Of a stretch of DNA of 64,000 bases, positions 51,499 to 61,021 are shown piece by piece; within the stretch, counting starts at the first letter, position 1, and the number at the start of each line of letters is the position of its first letter. Location: NCBI GenBank assembly GCA_964521255.1, contig CAZFRM010000011.1:94039-158038 (forward strand). Reading direction: 5' to 3'. The notes beneath the pieces are model-generated. The model saw only the letters and a program-made list of their open reading frames with translations, did not search any database and was not told the DNA's origin. A program made the position numbers and the translations under genes. The DNA comes from ZC4RG29 sp964521255. GTDB taxonomy: Bacteria > Bacteroidota > Bacteroidia > Cytophagales > Cyclobacteriaceae.

Positions 51499-53214
51499 AT
51501 GAGAAAGCCTGGCCACACGTGTACATTTATTTTATACCTGACGACACTTCTTTTTTCTTCCTGTTCAAAAGATGATCCGGCGCCTGCTCCGGAGTTGGTT
51601 GTCTCTACAGAGCAGCTTGCATTCTCTAAAGATGGCGAGACAAAATCGTTTCATGTAAAATCTAATATTGCGTGGCAACTTTCAAGTTCTGAATCGTGGT
51701 GTTCGCTAACGCCAACAAATGGACAGGCAGGAACAATAAAGGTCGATGCTACGGCATCAAAGAATGAAACCACTACAACAAGAACGGCAATCATTACCGT
51801 AACGGCCGGTGATTTATCAGAACAAATAACGGTTACGCAGGAGGGCTCAGTAATACTTACCGTTTCACAAAATGAGTTTGATGTTGAGGCGGAAGGTGAA
51901 GAAATAAATATTGAGGTACAAAGTTCCGGGACGTATACCGTCGCGATAAATGGTGCGTGGATCATATCTGTTCCCGGAAGTCCTGCCAGTAGCCCTAAGT
52001 TTAGTATAGCCCACAATGCCGCGTTGGGCAACAGGTCGGGCACCATCACTTTTGCATTGGGAAGCCTTACACAGGTTGTAACGATTAATCAAGCCGGAAG
52101 TCTTTTAACTATTCCCGCAGATAACACAGGCATGAGTAGTAACGCCATGACGTTAGCGCAACAAATGAAAGTGGGTTGGAACCTGGGTAATTCATTGGAA
52201 GCTACGAGTGTGAACAATGGCATATATACGGCAAGTGAAACCCTTTGGGGAAATGCCAAAACAACAAAAGGATTAATTGATGCCGTTAAAGCTGCAGGGT
52301 TTAATGCGGTTCGCATTCCTTGTGCGTGGAGCGGTTATATCGAAGACACAGAAACTTATCGCATCAAAGATTCATGGCTGAACCGCGTTAAGGAAGTAGT
52401 TGATTATTGTGTTGATAATGATATGTATGCGATCATCAATATTCACTGGGATGGCGGCTGGCTGGAAGAACATCCGCTTTATTCGCACCAGGTGGAAGTC
52501 AACAAAAAACAAAAAGCGTTATGGGAACAAATCGCCGTCTATTTCCGCGGCTATGATGAGCATTTACTTTTTGCGGGTACCAATGAAGTACATGCAGACT
52601 ACGGTAATCCTACTGCCGAGCATATTGCTGTACAGCAGTCTTACATTCAAACTTTTGTAGATGCGGTACGCTCTACGGGAGGAAGGAATGCAACGCGTAA
52701 TCTGGTCGTACAAGCTTACAATACAAATATCGCACACGCTAACAATTATATGGTCATGCCTGATGATGCACCTGGTGTTACTGATCGTCTGATAGCGGAA
52801 GTTCATTTTTATGATCCCTATGACTTTACACTTGACCAGGCAAGTACAAAATATTTATGGGGTGAGGATTTTGCCGGCAGTCCCAATACCTCAACATGGG
52901 GACAAGAAGAATGGGTTGATGAAACGTTTGCTATAGTGAAAGAAAAATTCGTGGACAATGGTATTCCGGTAATTCTTGGAGAGTATGCTGCAACACTGCG
53001 TGCTTCATTACCAGCAGCAGCTTTGGCAAATCATATTCAGGCAAGAAATCATTATCTCAATTACGTAAACAAAGCCGCCAGAATTAACGGTATGATTCCC
53101 TTCTACTGGGATAATGGCCATACGGGTGATAATGGTTCGGGATTATTTAACCGTTCAACAGGACAACAAGTTCATAGCGATGCTATCACAGCAATTGTAT
53201 CTGCGTTTGATTGA
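51499..53214 (+). CDS. BACON-BACON-GH5 endo-glucanase, probable endo-xyloglucanase
   Basis: A 571-residue surface lipoprotein (lipid Cys in LFSSCSKDD). Two BACON domains (about 30-115 and 115-200; SSESWCSLTPTNGQAGTIKV in the first) precede a GH5 domain from about 210 to 568. GH5 features are MKVGWNLGNSLEA, GFNAVRIPCAWSGY, acid/base E363 in AGTNEVHAD and nucleophile E495 in ILGEYAA. The GNSLEA...ETLWGN start is typical of subfamily GH5_4, which holds the BACON-linked endo-xyloglucanases of Bacteroides. With the GH31 enzyme in the same locus, xyloglucan is the favoured substrate; cellulose or mixed-linkage glucan remain possible. Confidence 0.9.
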   Translation: MRKPGHTCTFILYLTTLLFSSCSKDDPAPAPELVVSTEQLAFSKDGETKSFHVKSNIAWQLSSSESWCSLTPTNGQAGTIKVDATASKNETTTTRTAIITVTAGDLSEQITVTQEGSVILTVSQNEFDVEAEGEEINIEVQSSGTYTVAINGAWIISVPGSPASSPKFSIAHNAALGNRSGTITFALGSLTQVVTINQAGSLLTIPADNTGMSSNAMTLAQQMKVGWNLGNSLEATSVNNGIYTASETLWGNAKTTKGLIDAVKAAGFNAVRIPCAWSGYIEDTETYRIKDSWLNRVKEVVDYCVDNDMYAIINIHWDGGWLEEHPLYSHQVEVNKKQKALWEQIAVYFRGYDEHLLFAGTNEVHADYGNPTAEHIAVQQSYIQTFVDAVRSTGGRNATRNLVVQAYNTNIAHANNYMVMPDDAPGVTDRLIAEVHFYDPYDFTLDQASTKYLWGEDFAGSPNTSTWGQEEWVDETFAIVKEKFVDNGIPVILGEYAATLRASLPAAALANHIQARNHYLNYVNKAARINGMIPFYWDNGHTGDNGSGLFNRSTGQQVHSDAITAIVSAFD

Positions 53215-53434
53215 TTTTTAAACCAGAATGGCATTAAGGAATTTTTTGATTGCAGGCATATCTGCATGAAAGTCAATATGCCGTGTTGCACACTCAAATT
53301 ACACACTGTTTTATTGAGTGCCATTATACTCCTGTAACCTCAAAAAAAAACCGTTAATTCTGGAATTTTTACACCTTAAGTATATCTCAATCGATTTTGT
53401 AGTTCAAAATCGACAATAACCCTAAATTAGAGTC

Positions 53435-55750
53435 ATGATCAGAAAACCGTGGCTCGATTCAGTGTGGGTTGTTTGCGCTTTGGTAATAGCGCTTTTTTCT
53501 TCTTGTCGTGAAAGAGGTAATGATGAGGAAATTCCAAAAGTAGTTAGCTACAACTTTCATGTTCGTCCTATTCTCTCCGATAAATGTTATGCCTGCCACG
53601 GTCCGGATATAAATAAAAGAGAAGCTTCCCTTCGCCTTGATATTGCCGACAGCGCATACAAGGCACTGAAAGATGATTCATCAACTTTTGTTATTGTTCC
53701 CGGAGATCCCAAACATTCAGCATTATATCAGCGCATTGTAGCAGAAGACAGTTCTATGTTGATGCCTCCTGTTGAATCAAACCTTCGATTGACGCATCGC
53801 GAAATTGAGATTTTAAAAAAATGGATTAAGCAAGGAGCGAAGTACGAACCTCATTGGGCATTCACACCACCGGAGCTTCCTGAAATTCCAGAAGTAGATG
53901 ACGAGGATTGGACCGTCAACGAAATTGATTATTTCATTCTTGAGAAACTTGAGGATAAAAAACTTGAGCCGAATGATGAAGCAGATAAAGAACACTTGCT
54001 GAAGAGAGCAAGTCTTGATCTCACGGGGTTACCACCGACAATAGAAATGATGGATGCATTTCTTGCCGATGATTCTGAAAACGCCTATGAAAAAGTTGTA
54101 GATCAATTACTGGCCAGTCCTGCTTATGGAGAGAAGATGGCATTGCACTGGTTAGATGTAGCACGTTACGCTGACTCGTACGGATATCAGGATGATAACG
54201 TTCGGGGTCAGTGGCCGTGGCGTGATTGGGTGATCCATGCTTTCAATAAAAATCTTTCCTATGATAAATTTCTCACCTGGCAACTCGCGGGTGATATGTT
54301 GCCGAGTGCCACGAAAGAACAAATTCTTGCAACAGCGTTTAACCGTAATCACAAATTCACAGAAGAGGGTGGGGTGATTGAAGAAGAGTATCGCGTTGAA
54401 TATGTAACGGACAAAACAAATACATTCGGAAAAGGAGTGCTTGGTCTAACTGTAGAATGCGCGAAGTGTCACGATCATAAATATGATCCCGTTGCGCAAA
54501 AAGAGTATTTCTCACTTTTCGCATTCTTTAACAATACTTTTGAAAAAGGATATGAAGGAGATATTACCCTTTCTGAACTTGCAAAGCCACCCATTCTTTA
54601 TTTAAAGGATGAAGAGATCGAAAACATTCTCACTTTTATTAACAGAGAAAAACGTGATACATCTACTATCATGGTTTCCGTAATGGGTGAACGCGATACC
54701 TTACGGAGAACATTTGTTTTGAATCGTGGTGTTTACGACGCACCGGGAACTGAAGTATTCCCATCAACACCAAAAGCAGTTTTACCTTTTGATGAAAAAC
54801 TTCCAAAGAACAGGTTGGGACTTGCGCAATGGACCATCAGCAAAAATAATCCACTCACATCACGGGTGTATGTCAACCAATTGTGGCAGGAATTTTTTGG
54901 AAGAGGTATTGTAAAAACAACAGGAGATTTTGGAATGCAGGGTGAATTACCGACACATCCTGAATTGCTCGATTGGCTGGCTGTTGATTTTATGGAACAA
55001 GGATGGGACATTAAACGATTGGTAAAACAATTTGTAATGTCGGCAACATACCGGCAGTCGTCTGTTGTGACTGAAAAGAAATTGAAACGTGATCCTGAAA
55101 ATATTTATCTCTCGCATTCACCACGTAATCGACTTCCTGCTGAATTGATTCGTGATGTAGTGTTGGCGAGCAGCGGTTTGCTTGTTAAAAAAATTGGCGG
55201 CCCCAGTGTTAAACCGTATCAGCCCAAAGGTATTTGGGAAAGTGCAACCTCCGGAAGAGGAGCATTAGCAACCTACAGGCAGGATCATGGTGAAAGTTTA
55301 TACAGACGAGGCATGTACACTTTCATAAAACTTACCGCACCTCCTCCGTCGATGATGGTTTTTGATGCCAGCAACCGGGATCAGTGCGAGGTAAAAAGAC
55401 TAAGAACAAACACACCTTTACAGGCATTAGTTATGATGAACGACCCACAAGTACTGGAAGCATCAAGAGTGCTTGCAGCGAAATTATTAACGGAGAAATT
55501 ATCCGACGACGAAAGACTTGAAAAAGCTTTCAGGCTTATTGTTTGCCGCAAGCCACAGGAAGAAGAACTGGCGGTTGTGAAACAGTATTGGCAAGACCAA
55601 TTGTCTGCCCTGACAGCGGACAAAGCAAAAACATTGTTGAATGTTGGTGAATATCCGCTGCCGGAAAATTTAGATAAAGTACAACTTGCTGCAATGATGC
55701 AGGCAGTAAGTCTACTGTATAATCTTGAAGAAACAACTGTTAAATCCTGA
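53435..55750 (+). CDS. PSCyt1/DUF1549/DUF1553 protein with two haem motifs
   Basis: A 771-residue lipoprotein (lipid Cys in LFSSCRERG). A planctomycete-type cytochrome domain at about 38-125 has CYACHG at 51-56. DUF1549 follows (about 155-360; FILEKLEDKKLEPND, LKRASLDLTGLPPT) with a second CxxCH motif, CAKCH, at 342-346. DUF1553 fills about 445-720 (SRVYVNQLWQEFFGRGIVKT; WLAVDFMEQGWDIKRLVKQF). This family is best known from Planctomycetes, always beside DUF1501 genes, and its biochemistry is not established. It starts 220 bases after the GH5 gene and is the first of a four-gene operon. Confidence 0.92.
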   Translation: MIRKPWLDSVWVVCALVIALFSSCRERGNDEEIPKVVSYNFHVRPILSDKCYACHGPDINKREASLRLDIADSAYKALKDDSSTFVIVPGDPKHSALYQRIVAEDSSMLMPPVESNLRLTHREIEILKKWIKQGAKYEPHWAFTPPELPEIPEVDDEDWTVNEIDYFILEKLEDKKLEPNDEADKEHLLKRASLDLTGLPPTIEMMDAFLADDSENAYEKVVDQLLASPAYGEKMALHWLDVARYADSYGYQDDNVRGQWPWRDWVIHAFNKNLSYDKFLTWQLAGDMLPSATKEQILATAFNRNHKFTEEGGVIEEEYRVEYVTDKTNTFGKGVLGLTVECAKCHDHKYDPVAQKEYFSLFAFFNNTFEKGYEGDITLSELAKPPILYLKDEEIENILTFINREKRDTSTIMVSVMGERDTLRRTFVLNRGVYDAPGTEVFPSTPKAVLPFDEKLPKNRLGLAQWTISKNNPLTSRVYVNQLWQEFFGRGIVKTTGDFGMQGELPTHPELLDWLAVDFMEQGWDIKRLVKQFVMSATYRQSSVVTEKKLKRDPENIYLSHSPRNRLPAELIRDVVLASSGLLVKKIGGPSVKPYQPKGIWESATSGRGALATYRQDHGESLYRRGMYTFIKLTAPPPSMMVFDASNRDQCEVKRLRTNTPLQALVMMNDPQVLEASRVLAAKLLTEKLSDDERLEKAFRLIVCRKPQEEELAVVKQYWQDQLSALTADKAKTLLNVGEYPLPENLDKVQLAAMMQAVSLLYNLEETTVKS

Positions 55751-55753
55751 TCA

Positions 55754-57208
55754 ATGAGCAAGGAAGTAGTAGAACATGGTTTGAATGTCAATCGTAGAAA
55801 ATTTCTCTCGCGGTTGAGCATGGGGATTGGAAGTATGGCGTTGGGTTCATTACTTATTCCTGATTTGTTTAGCGGAAGTTCAGAAGAAATTGAAGGACTC
55901 CCTACTGGCTTACCACACTTTGCTCCAAAAGCAAAAAGAATAATCTATCTTTTTCAAAATGGTGCACCTTCACAGTTAGAGACATTCGATTATAAGCCGC
56001 TTCTTCGTACGATGATGGGAAAGGAGTTGCCTGAATCTATCCGACAAGGGCAACGTCTTACGGGAATGACATCAAATCAAAAATCATTTCCACTGGTTGG
56101 TTCGTATTACGATTTTAAACAATACGGGCAGGCGCGTGCCTGGATAAGCGATCTCTTCCCACATACGGCAAGTGTTGTAGATGATCTCTGTATCATTCGC
56201 TCGATGCATACTGAAGCGATCAACCACGATCCGGCATTGACATTCTTTCAAAGTGGAGCACAAGTAGGTAATCGACCAAGTATGGGTGCGTGGCTGAGCT
56301 ACGGACTTGGAAGCGAAAATAAAAATCTTCCGGCCTTTTGTGTTTTGTTATCACGCGGCAAAGGAAACGGGCAAGGAGTGTACGCTAAGTTGTGGTCGAA
56401 TGGATTTTTGGATTCTATTCACCAGGGCGTTCAATTCAGCAGTGGAGAATCTCCTGTGCTATACCTCAACAATCCAGAAGGGATGGACATGAGCGATCGC
56501 CGGAAAATGCTTGATAAGCTTGGTGAGTTAAATGCCATGGCGTACCAGGAATTTGGTGATCCTGAAATCAATACAAAAGTTCAGCAATATGAAATGGCGT
56601 ACCGCATGCAAACTGCGGTACCGGAGATCACTGATCTTTCGAAAGAACCGGATGACATTATTCGAATGTATGGACCTGAGTGTTTAGTACCCGGTACATT
56701 TGCTGCAAACTGTTTGCTGGCAAGAAAACTTTCAGAGAATGGTGTACGGTTTGTACAACTTTATCATCAGGGTTGGGATCAGCACGGGAATTTACCGAAT
56801 GAGATGAAGGGCCAGGCGAAAGATGTTGATCAGGCTTCTGCTGCTTTGATAACGGATTTAAAACAACGCGGACTACTTGATGAAACATTAGTGATATGGG
56901 GTGGTGAATTTGGAAGAACGAATTATTGTCAGGGTACTTTCAAAGCTGATAACTATGGTCGCGATCATCATCCACGTTGCTTTAGTTTGTGGATGGCAGG
57001 AGCGGGGGTTAAGTCAGGACTTGTATATGGCGAAACCGATGAGTTCGGTTATAACATTGTTAAAGATCCCGTACATGTACACGATTTTCAGGCAACTATT
57101 TTGCACCTCATGGGATTGGATCACGAAAAACTAACCTTTAAACATTTGGGGCGCAGGTATCGACTCACCGATGTGTCGGGTAATGTAGTGAGAAGTGTAT
57201 TGGCTTGA
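55754..57208 (+). CDS. DUF1501 protein (sulfatase-like fold), Tat-exported
   Basis: A 484-residue protein with a twin-arginine signal (VNRRKFLSRLSMGIGSMALG). DUF1501 belongs to the alkaline phosphatase/sulfatase-like superfamily; visible motifs are YLFQNGAPSQLETFDYKP, HTEAINHDPALTFFQSGAQV, then the LVIWGGEFGRTNY and DHHPRCFSLWMAGAGVKSG segments with likely metal ligands. Starts 3 bases after the DUF1553 gene, the standard partner order. The activity is not known. Confidence 0.9.
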   Translation: MSKEVVEHGLNVNRRKFLSRLSMGIGSMALGSLLIPDLFSGSSEEIEGLPTGLPHFAPKAKRIIYLFQNGAPSQLETFDYKPLLRTMMGKELPESIRQGQRLTGMTSNQKSFPLVGSYYDFKQYGQARAWISDLFPHTASVVDDLCIIRSMHTEAINHDPALTFFQSGAQVGNRPSMGAWLSYGLGSENKNLPAFCVLLSRGKGNGQGVYAKLWSNGFLDSIHQGVQFSSGESPVLYLNNPEGMDMSDRRKMLDKLGELNAMAYQEFGDPEINTKVQQYEMAYRMQTAVPEITDLSKEPDDIIRMYGPECLVPGTFAANCLLARKLSENGVRFVQLYHQGWDQHGNLPNEMKGQAKDVDQASAALITDLKQRGLLDETLVIWGGEFGRTNYCQGTFKADNYGRDHHPRCFSLWMAGAGVKSGLVYGETDEFGYNIVKDPVHVHDFQATILHLMGLDHEKLTFKHLGRRYRLTDVSGNVVRSVLA

Positions 57209-57220
57209 TTGATTCAGGAA

Positions 57221-58237
57221 ATGAAAAGAAGAACTTTTATTAAGAGCACCGGGCTATTGACAGCCGGCCTCTACGTTACCAAGGATCTTTATGCAAAGGA
57301 TAAAGGTCCCGTGTATGGTCATAACAAAATGCAATACACGTTAGACAAGCAATGGAGCAAAGCCGATCCATTGAAGAACCCTGTAAATGATTGTCATGAG
57401 ATGGTGCAGGATGCCAAAGGCAGAATTTTTCTCCTGACTAACGAGACAAAGAATAACGTTTTAATCTTCAATACATCCGGAAAACTTCTCACTACATGGG
57501 GAACTACATTTCCTGGTGCCCACGGTTTAACGTTGGCAGGCGATACGCTTTTTATCACTGATACGGAAAAGCACCAGGTGTATAAAACTTCTTTAACGGG
57601 TGAGATATTATTGACCATTGATGCGCCGAAAGACGATAACCTTTATCCAACCAATGAAACATTCGTGCCTACAGAAGTAGCAGTCACGAAAGAAGGCGAC
57701 TTTTATATTGCCGATGGTTACGGGTCACAATACATTTTGCATTACGATTCCAAAGGAAACCTGATGCGTTACTTTGGCGGAAGGGGAGATGGTGATGAAA
57801 AACTTGATAACGCTCATGGTATATGTATCGACATGCGACAGGGTGCACCTACCTTGTTAGTAACCGACAGAACCCGGAATTGCTTTAAACGATTTTCAAT
57901 GGATGGAAAACTGATCGAAGTGATTCATCTTCCCGGTGCCTGTGTTTGCAGACCAGTTATCAAAGGCGATTATTTGTATGCGGCTGTTCTTCGGTCACCT
58001 GATCTGGGCGCTGAAAAGACCGGCTTTGTAACTATTCTTGACAAGCAAAACAAAGTCGTTTCAAATATCGGAGGAACTGCACCTGTTTATGATACAAGCG
58101 GAAAGCTTCAGCCTATGGCGCAAGCCGAAAAGATATTCATTCATCCCCACGATGTTTGCGTGGACAAAGATGATAATCTCTATGTAGCGCAATGGGCGTC
58201 TGGAAAAGTTTATCCTTATAAGTTCAAGCGCGTATAG
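57221..58237 (+). CDS. Tat-exported NHL/6-bladed beta-propeller protein
   Basis: About 338 residues: twin-arginine signal MKRRTFIKSTGLLTAGLYVT, then repeats of NHL or 6-bladed propeller type (FTKEGDFYIADGYGSQYILH-like, KDDNLYVAQWASGKVYPYKF). ATG at 57221 is preferred to the TTG at 57209. It starts 12 bases after DUF1501. Relatives include peptidylglycine-monooxygenase-like lyases and scaffold propellers. A role with the DUF1553/DUF1501 pair is inferred from the operon alone. Confidence 0.82.
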   Translation: MKRRTFIKSTGLLTAGLYVTKDLYAKDKGPVYGHNKMQYTLDKQWSKADPLKNPVNDCHEMVQDAKGRIFLLTNETKNNVLIFNTSGKLLTTWGTTFPGAHGLTLAGDTLFITDTEKHQVYKTSLTGEILLTIDAPKDDNLYPTNETFVPTEVAVTKEGDFYIADGYGSQYILHYDSKGNLMRYFGGRGDGDEKLDNAHGICIDMRQGAPTLLVTDRTRNCFKRFSMDGKLIEVIHLPGACVCRPVIKGDYLYAAVLRSPDLGAEKTGFVTILDKQNKVVSNIGGTAPVYDTSGKLQPMAQAEKIFIHPHDVCVDKDDNLYVAQWASGKVYPYKFKRV

Positions 58238-58282
58238 ATTTGATAAAGGCTCTCCAAAATATTTTGTCAAGATGGTGATTGC

Positions 58283-60430
58283 ATGAGGAAGGTTGTAAGT
58301 GTAGCAGAACATATATTGTTCTGTCTCAATGTGCTGATTATTTTTTTGCTGGTCTTTGAACACCAGTTGGTACTACCCTCATGGCTACAGGTTTTTGGCC
58401 GAATGCATCCCATGTTTTTGCATTTTCCTATCGTGGTATTGTTGCTTGCTGCTGTTTTGTATTTCTATCATTTGTATAATAAAGAATTAGTAAATGAAGA
58501 GCTTGTTAAAAAGTTCATCCTGCTTGGCGCGCTGACAGCATCTTTAACAATCGTAATGGGTTTGTTTCTTTCCCTGGAAGGTGGATATACAGGAGACATC
58601 ATGCAGTTGCATAAGTGGTTGGGAGTTCTGGCGGGAGTTTTGGCAACAGGATGGTATTATCTGGTGAGTGGACATTATCATATTACGCTCGGAAAGATCA
58701 GCGCTGGCCTTATTACACTCAGCCTTTTACTTGCAGGTCATTTTGGCGCTCAGCTTACGCATGGAGAAGATTTTCTGTTTGCCCCGTTCCATGAAGTGGG
58801 TACCGACAAGGTTGTTCCGTTTGATGAAGCATTAATTTATGATCATGTTGTTGCTTCTATCATCAACGAAAAATGCGCTTCCTGTCACAATCCCTCAAAA
58901 GCAAAAGGAAATCTTATACTTACCAGCGAAGAAGGAATTGTAAAAGGAGGTAAGGAGGGAAAGCTATTTGAAGAAGGGAAGCCTTTAGAAAGTCTTTTAA
59001 TGAAGCGGATACATTTACCGTTGGAGGATAAGAAACACATGCCTCCAAAAAACAAAGCACAACTTACGGAATCTGAAGAAGAGATTTTAACGTACTGGAT
59101 TAAGTCCGGTGTCGACTTCAGGAAGAAAGTTATTGACTTACCTGCCGGCGATACATTGCGCACTTTGTTAGAGCGGCGTATTCAACCGGTTGATGAGGAA
59201 GAAGTTTATACTTTTACTGCTGCTGACGAAAAAACAATTCGTAATCTTAATACGGCTTATCGTGTGGTTGAACCCATAGCTATCCATTCACCGGCCTTGT
59301 TCGTGAATATTTATAACGCAGCCGGATACAGCAGCAAACAGCTTGATGAACTTTCGCCTGTCAGCAAACAAATTGTAAGTCTTGATCTGACCAAGATGCC
59401 CGTGACAGATGAGGATATTAAGATCATCAGCCAATTTGAAAACCTGAGACGCCTTAATCTTAATTTCACGGAGATAACAGGTATTGGCCTCTCTGCATTG
59501 AATTCACTAAAACACCTGGAGTACCTTTCGTTATCGTCTACAAAAGTGAGACAAGAAAATTTGACCTCCCTATCTAATCTTGGCAAACTAAAGAGGCTTT
59601 ACATCTGGAATACATCATTAAGTCAGAATGAAATAAAAGATTTACAAAGTAATCTAAAGAATGTTTTCATTGAAACCGGTTTTGTTCCTGATCATTCTAA
59701 AATGCTTCGCCTTCCGCCGGCGCGCATTGATAATGATAAGAAAATATACACTTCAGATTTTTTAATTACCATCAGGCATCCCGTTAAAGGAGCTATTGTC
59801 CGGTATACATTAGATGGAAGTGAACCGGATAGTATTAATTCTCCGGTTTATGAAAAGCCTATCCCAACATCTTCATCTATTACTTCTGTAATGACGAAAG
59901 CTTATAAAGACGGATGGCGTAGTAGTGAAATAACAAGTGCAACCTTTTACAAAGCATCGTACAGACCGGATAGCATAATCATGCTTACATTTCCTGAGAA
60001 AAAATATTTTGCTAAAGGAGCAGAGACACTCATGGATGGCGAAAGCGGTGACGTGAGTTATGGTAGTCGTGAAGGTTGGTTGGGCTACCGAAAAGACCCG
60101 ATGGAAACCATAATAGAATTTAAAGAACCTGTCTCGTTACAAAGTGTCACGTTGAGTACAAACTGTAATGTAGGGGCATTTATTTTTCCGGCAAGCAGAA
60201 TACAAATATGGGGAGGGAAAGATAAAAATAATATGACCTTACTCAGCAGTATTCAACCTGATCAACCGAAGGGATATGTAGATATGCAACGTGGCCTTAC
60301 AAGCACATTCAGGCAACAGCAAATTACCTATATGAGAATTCTTGCCGAGCCCGTATCAAAATTGCCGTCATGGCATTCTAACAAAGGGGAGAAGGGATGG
60401 CTTTTTGTGGATGAGATTTTGTTTAATTAG
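58283..60430 (+). CDS. Mosaic membrane cytochrome: DUF2231, PSCyt1, LRR, CHB_HEX-like and discoidin-like domains
   Basis: A 715-residue protein of at least five parts. Four helices of the DUF2231 type (about 8-160; MHPMFLHFPIVVLLLAAVLY), a planctomycete-type cytochrome (about 180-280) with CASCHN at 198-203, a leucine-rich stretch (about 370-465; FENLRRLNLNFTEITGIGLS), a chitobiase C-terminal-like domain (about 490-560; GAIVRYTLDGSEPDSINSPV) and a F5/8-type discoidin-like domain (about 570-715). It is the last gene of the four-gene operon, 45 bases after the propeller. Its membrane part could pass electrons from the partner cytochrome. Its last 38 bases are repeated at 60956-60993. Confidence 0.82.
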   Translation: MRKVVSVAEHILFCLNVLIIFLLVFEHQLVLPSWLQVFGRMHPMFLHFPIVVLLLAAVLYFYHLYNKELVNEELVKKFILLGALTASLTIVMGLFLSLEGGYTGDIMQLHKWLGVLAGVLATGWYYLVSGHYHITLGKISAGLITLSLLLAGHFGAQLTHGEDFLFAPFHEVGTDKVVPFDEALIYDHVVASIINEKCASCHNPSKAKGNLILTSEEGIVKGGKEGKLFEEGKPLESLLMKRIHLPLEDKKHMPPKNKAQLTESEEEILTYWIKSGVDFRKKVIDLPAGDTLRTLLERRIQPVDEEEVYTFTAADEKTIRNLNTAYRVVEPIAIHSPALFVNIYNAAGYSSKQLDELSPVSKQIVSLDLTKMPVTDEDIKIISQFENLRRLNLNFTEITGIGLSALNSLKHLEYLSLSSTKVRQENLTSLSNLGKLKRLYIWNTSLSQNEIKDLQSNLKNVFIETGFVPDHSKMLRLPPARIDNDKKIYTSDFLITIRHPVKGAIVRYTLDGSEPDSINSPVYEKPIPTSSSITSVMTKAYKDGWRSSEITSATFYKASYRPDSIIMLTFPEKKYFAKGAETLMDGESGDVSYGSREGWLGYRKDPMETIIEFKEPVSLQSVTLSTNCNVGAFIFPASRIQIWGGKDKNNMTLLSSIQPDQPKGYVDMQRGLTSTFRQQQITYMRILAEPVSKLPSWHSNKGEKGWLFVDEILFN
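60391..60428. repeat. Direct repeat: 3' end of the mosaic cytochrome gene, original copy
   Basis: 38 bases ending inside the stop region of the gene. They match 60956-60993 at 37 of 38 positions. Between the copies lie two palindromic modules and a ydjC tail. Confidence 0.9.
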
Positions 60431-60468
60431 CTTAAGAATAAATATCGTTGGAACATTATTAAACTTTT

Positions 60469-60610
60469 AACTCCATAGGAATTTCCTGTTTATAGAGATG
60501 TTGGTCATCGCGAATCTGGTTCCTGTATTGTGGAATTTTTAGGAGGCTCCTAACGGAGCCGTACATCTGTATCGAATCAATAGCTATAAACAGGATGCTC
60601 CTACGGAGCA
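60469..60610. repeat. Palindromic module 1 (degenerate left end)
   Basis: Left end is CTCCATAGGA-ATTTCCTG (the first hairpin has a G-to-A change), right end CAGGATGCTCCTACGGAGCA. It shares the GGCTCC-TAAC-GGAGCC hairpin and the GTACAT...GAATC...TATAAACAGGATG core with the other modules. One inner hairpin is missing. Confidence 0.8.
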
Positions 60611-60620
60611 GTCGAATTCA

Positions 60621-60758
60621 GTTGCCTCTCAAATCTTTATACGAGATCAATTGTATCCCTCTCTTCTTAATGGGCCTTTTTTTTTGGATCAGTCCACAAA
60701 GATGTTACCCTCAAAGGCAACATCTTCATAGCCGATATGTATAGAGCGAAGGCTGCTC
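60621..60758 (-). pseudogene. Decayed copy of the ydjC/chbG-like gene 3' end (tail 1)
   Basis: On the minus strand it reads LRSIHIGYEDVAFEGNIFVD and, after frame breaks, LISYKDLRGN and a stop, matching the last 45 codons of the gene at 62550-63401 (LRSIHHIGYEDVAVDRQGV to YKDLKGK). It lies between modules 1 and 2. Confidence 0.85.
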
Positions 60759-60916
60759 AACTCCGTAGGAGTTTCCTGTCTATAGAGATGTTGAGTCATG
60801 TGGAATCTGGCTCCGTAGGAGCCTCCTGTATTTGAGGAGTTTTTTAGGTGGCTCCTAACGGAGCCGTACATACGTACCGAATTCAATAGCTATAAACAGG
60901 ATGCTCCTACGGAGCA
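60759..60916. repeat. Palindromic module 2 (complete)
   Basis: A 158-base module. Its ends form a 27-base imperfect inverted repeat (60759-60785 with 60890-60916; shared core CTCCGTAGGAG-NN-TCCTGT-N-TATAG). It has four short hairpins: ACTCCGTAGGAGT, GGCTCC-GTA-GGAGCC, GGCTCC-TAAC-GGAGCC and GCTCC-TAC-GGAGC. The layout of short inverted repeats at each end resembles a small non-autonomous mobile element. Confidence 0.85.
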
Positions 60917-60955
60917 TAAAGGTAACTTCCCTTCAATATACGAATACCATTCTTA

Positions 60956-60993
60956 GAAGGGATGCCTTTTTGTGGATGAGATTTTGTTTAATT
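60956..60993. repeat. Direct repeat: 3' end of the mosaic cytochrome gene, second copy
   Basis: A near-exact copy of 60391-60428 (37 of 38). It lies directly upstream of the third higBA pair, with no other part of the cytochrome gene present. Confidence 0.9.
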
Positions 60994-61021
60994 GAATTCC
61001 TTGAAATCAGCAAGGTATTTA

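Noticed and set aside
60689..60886. Open frame of 65 codons on the minus strand
   Set aside because: It is a chance frame through a palindromic module and a decayed deacetylase tail.
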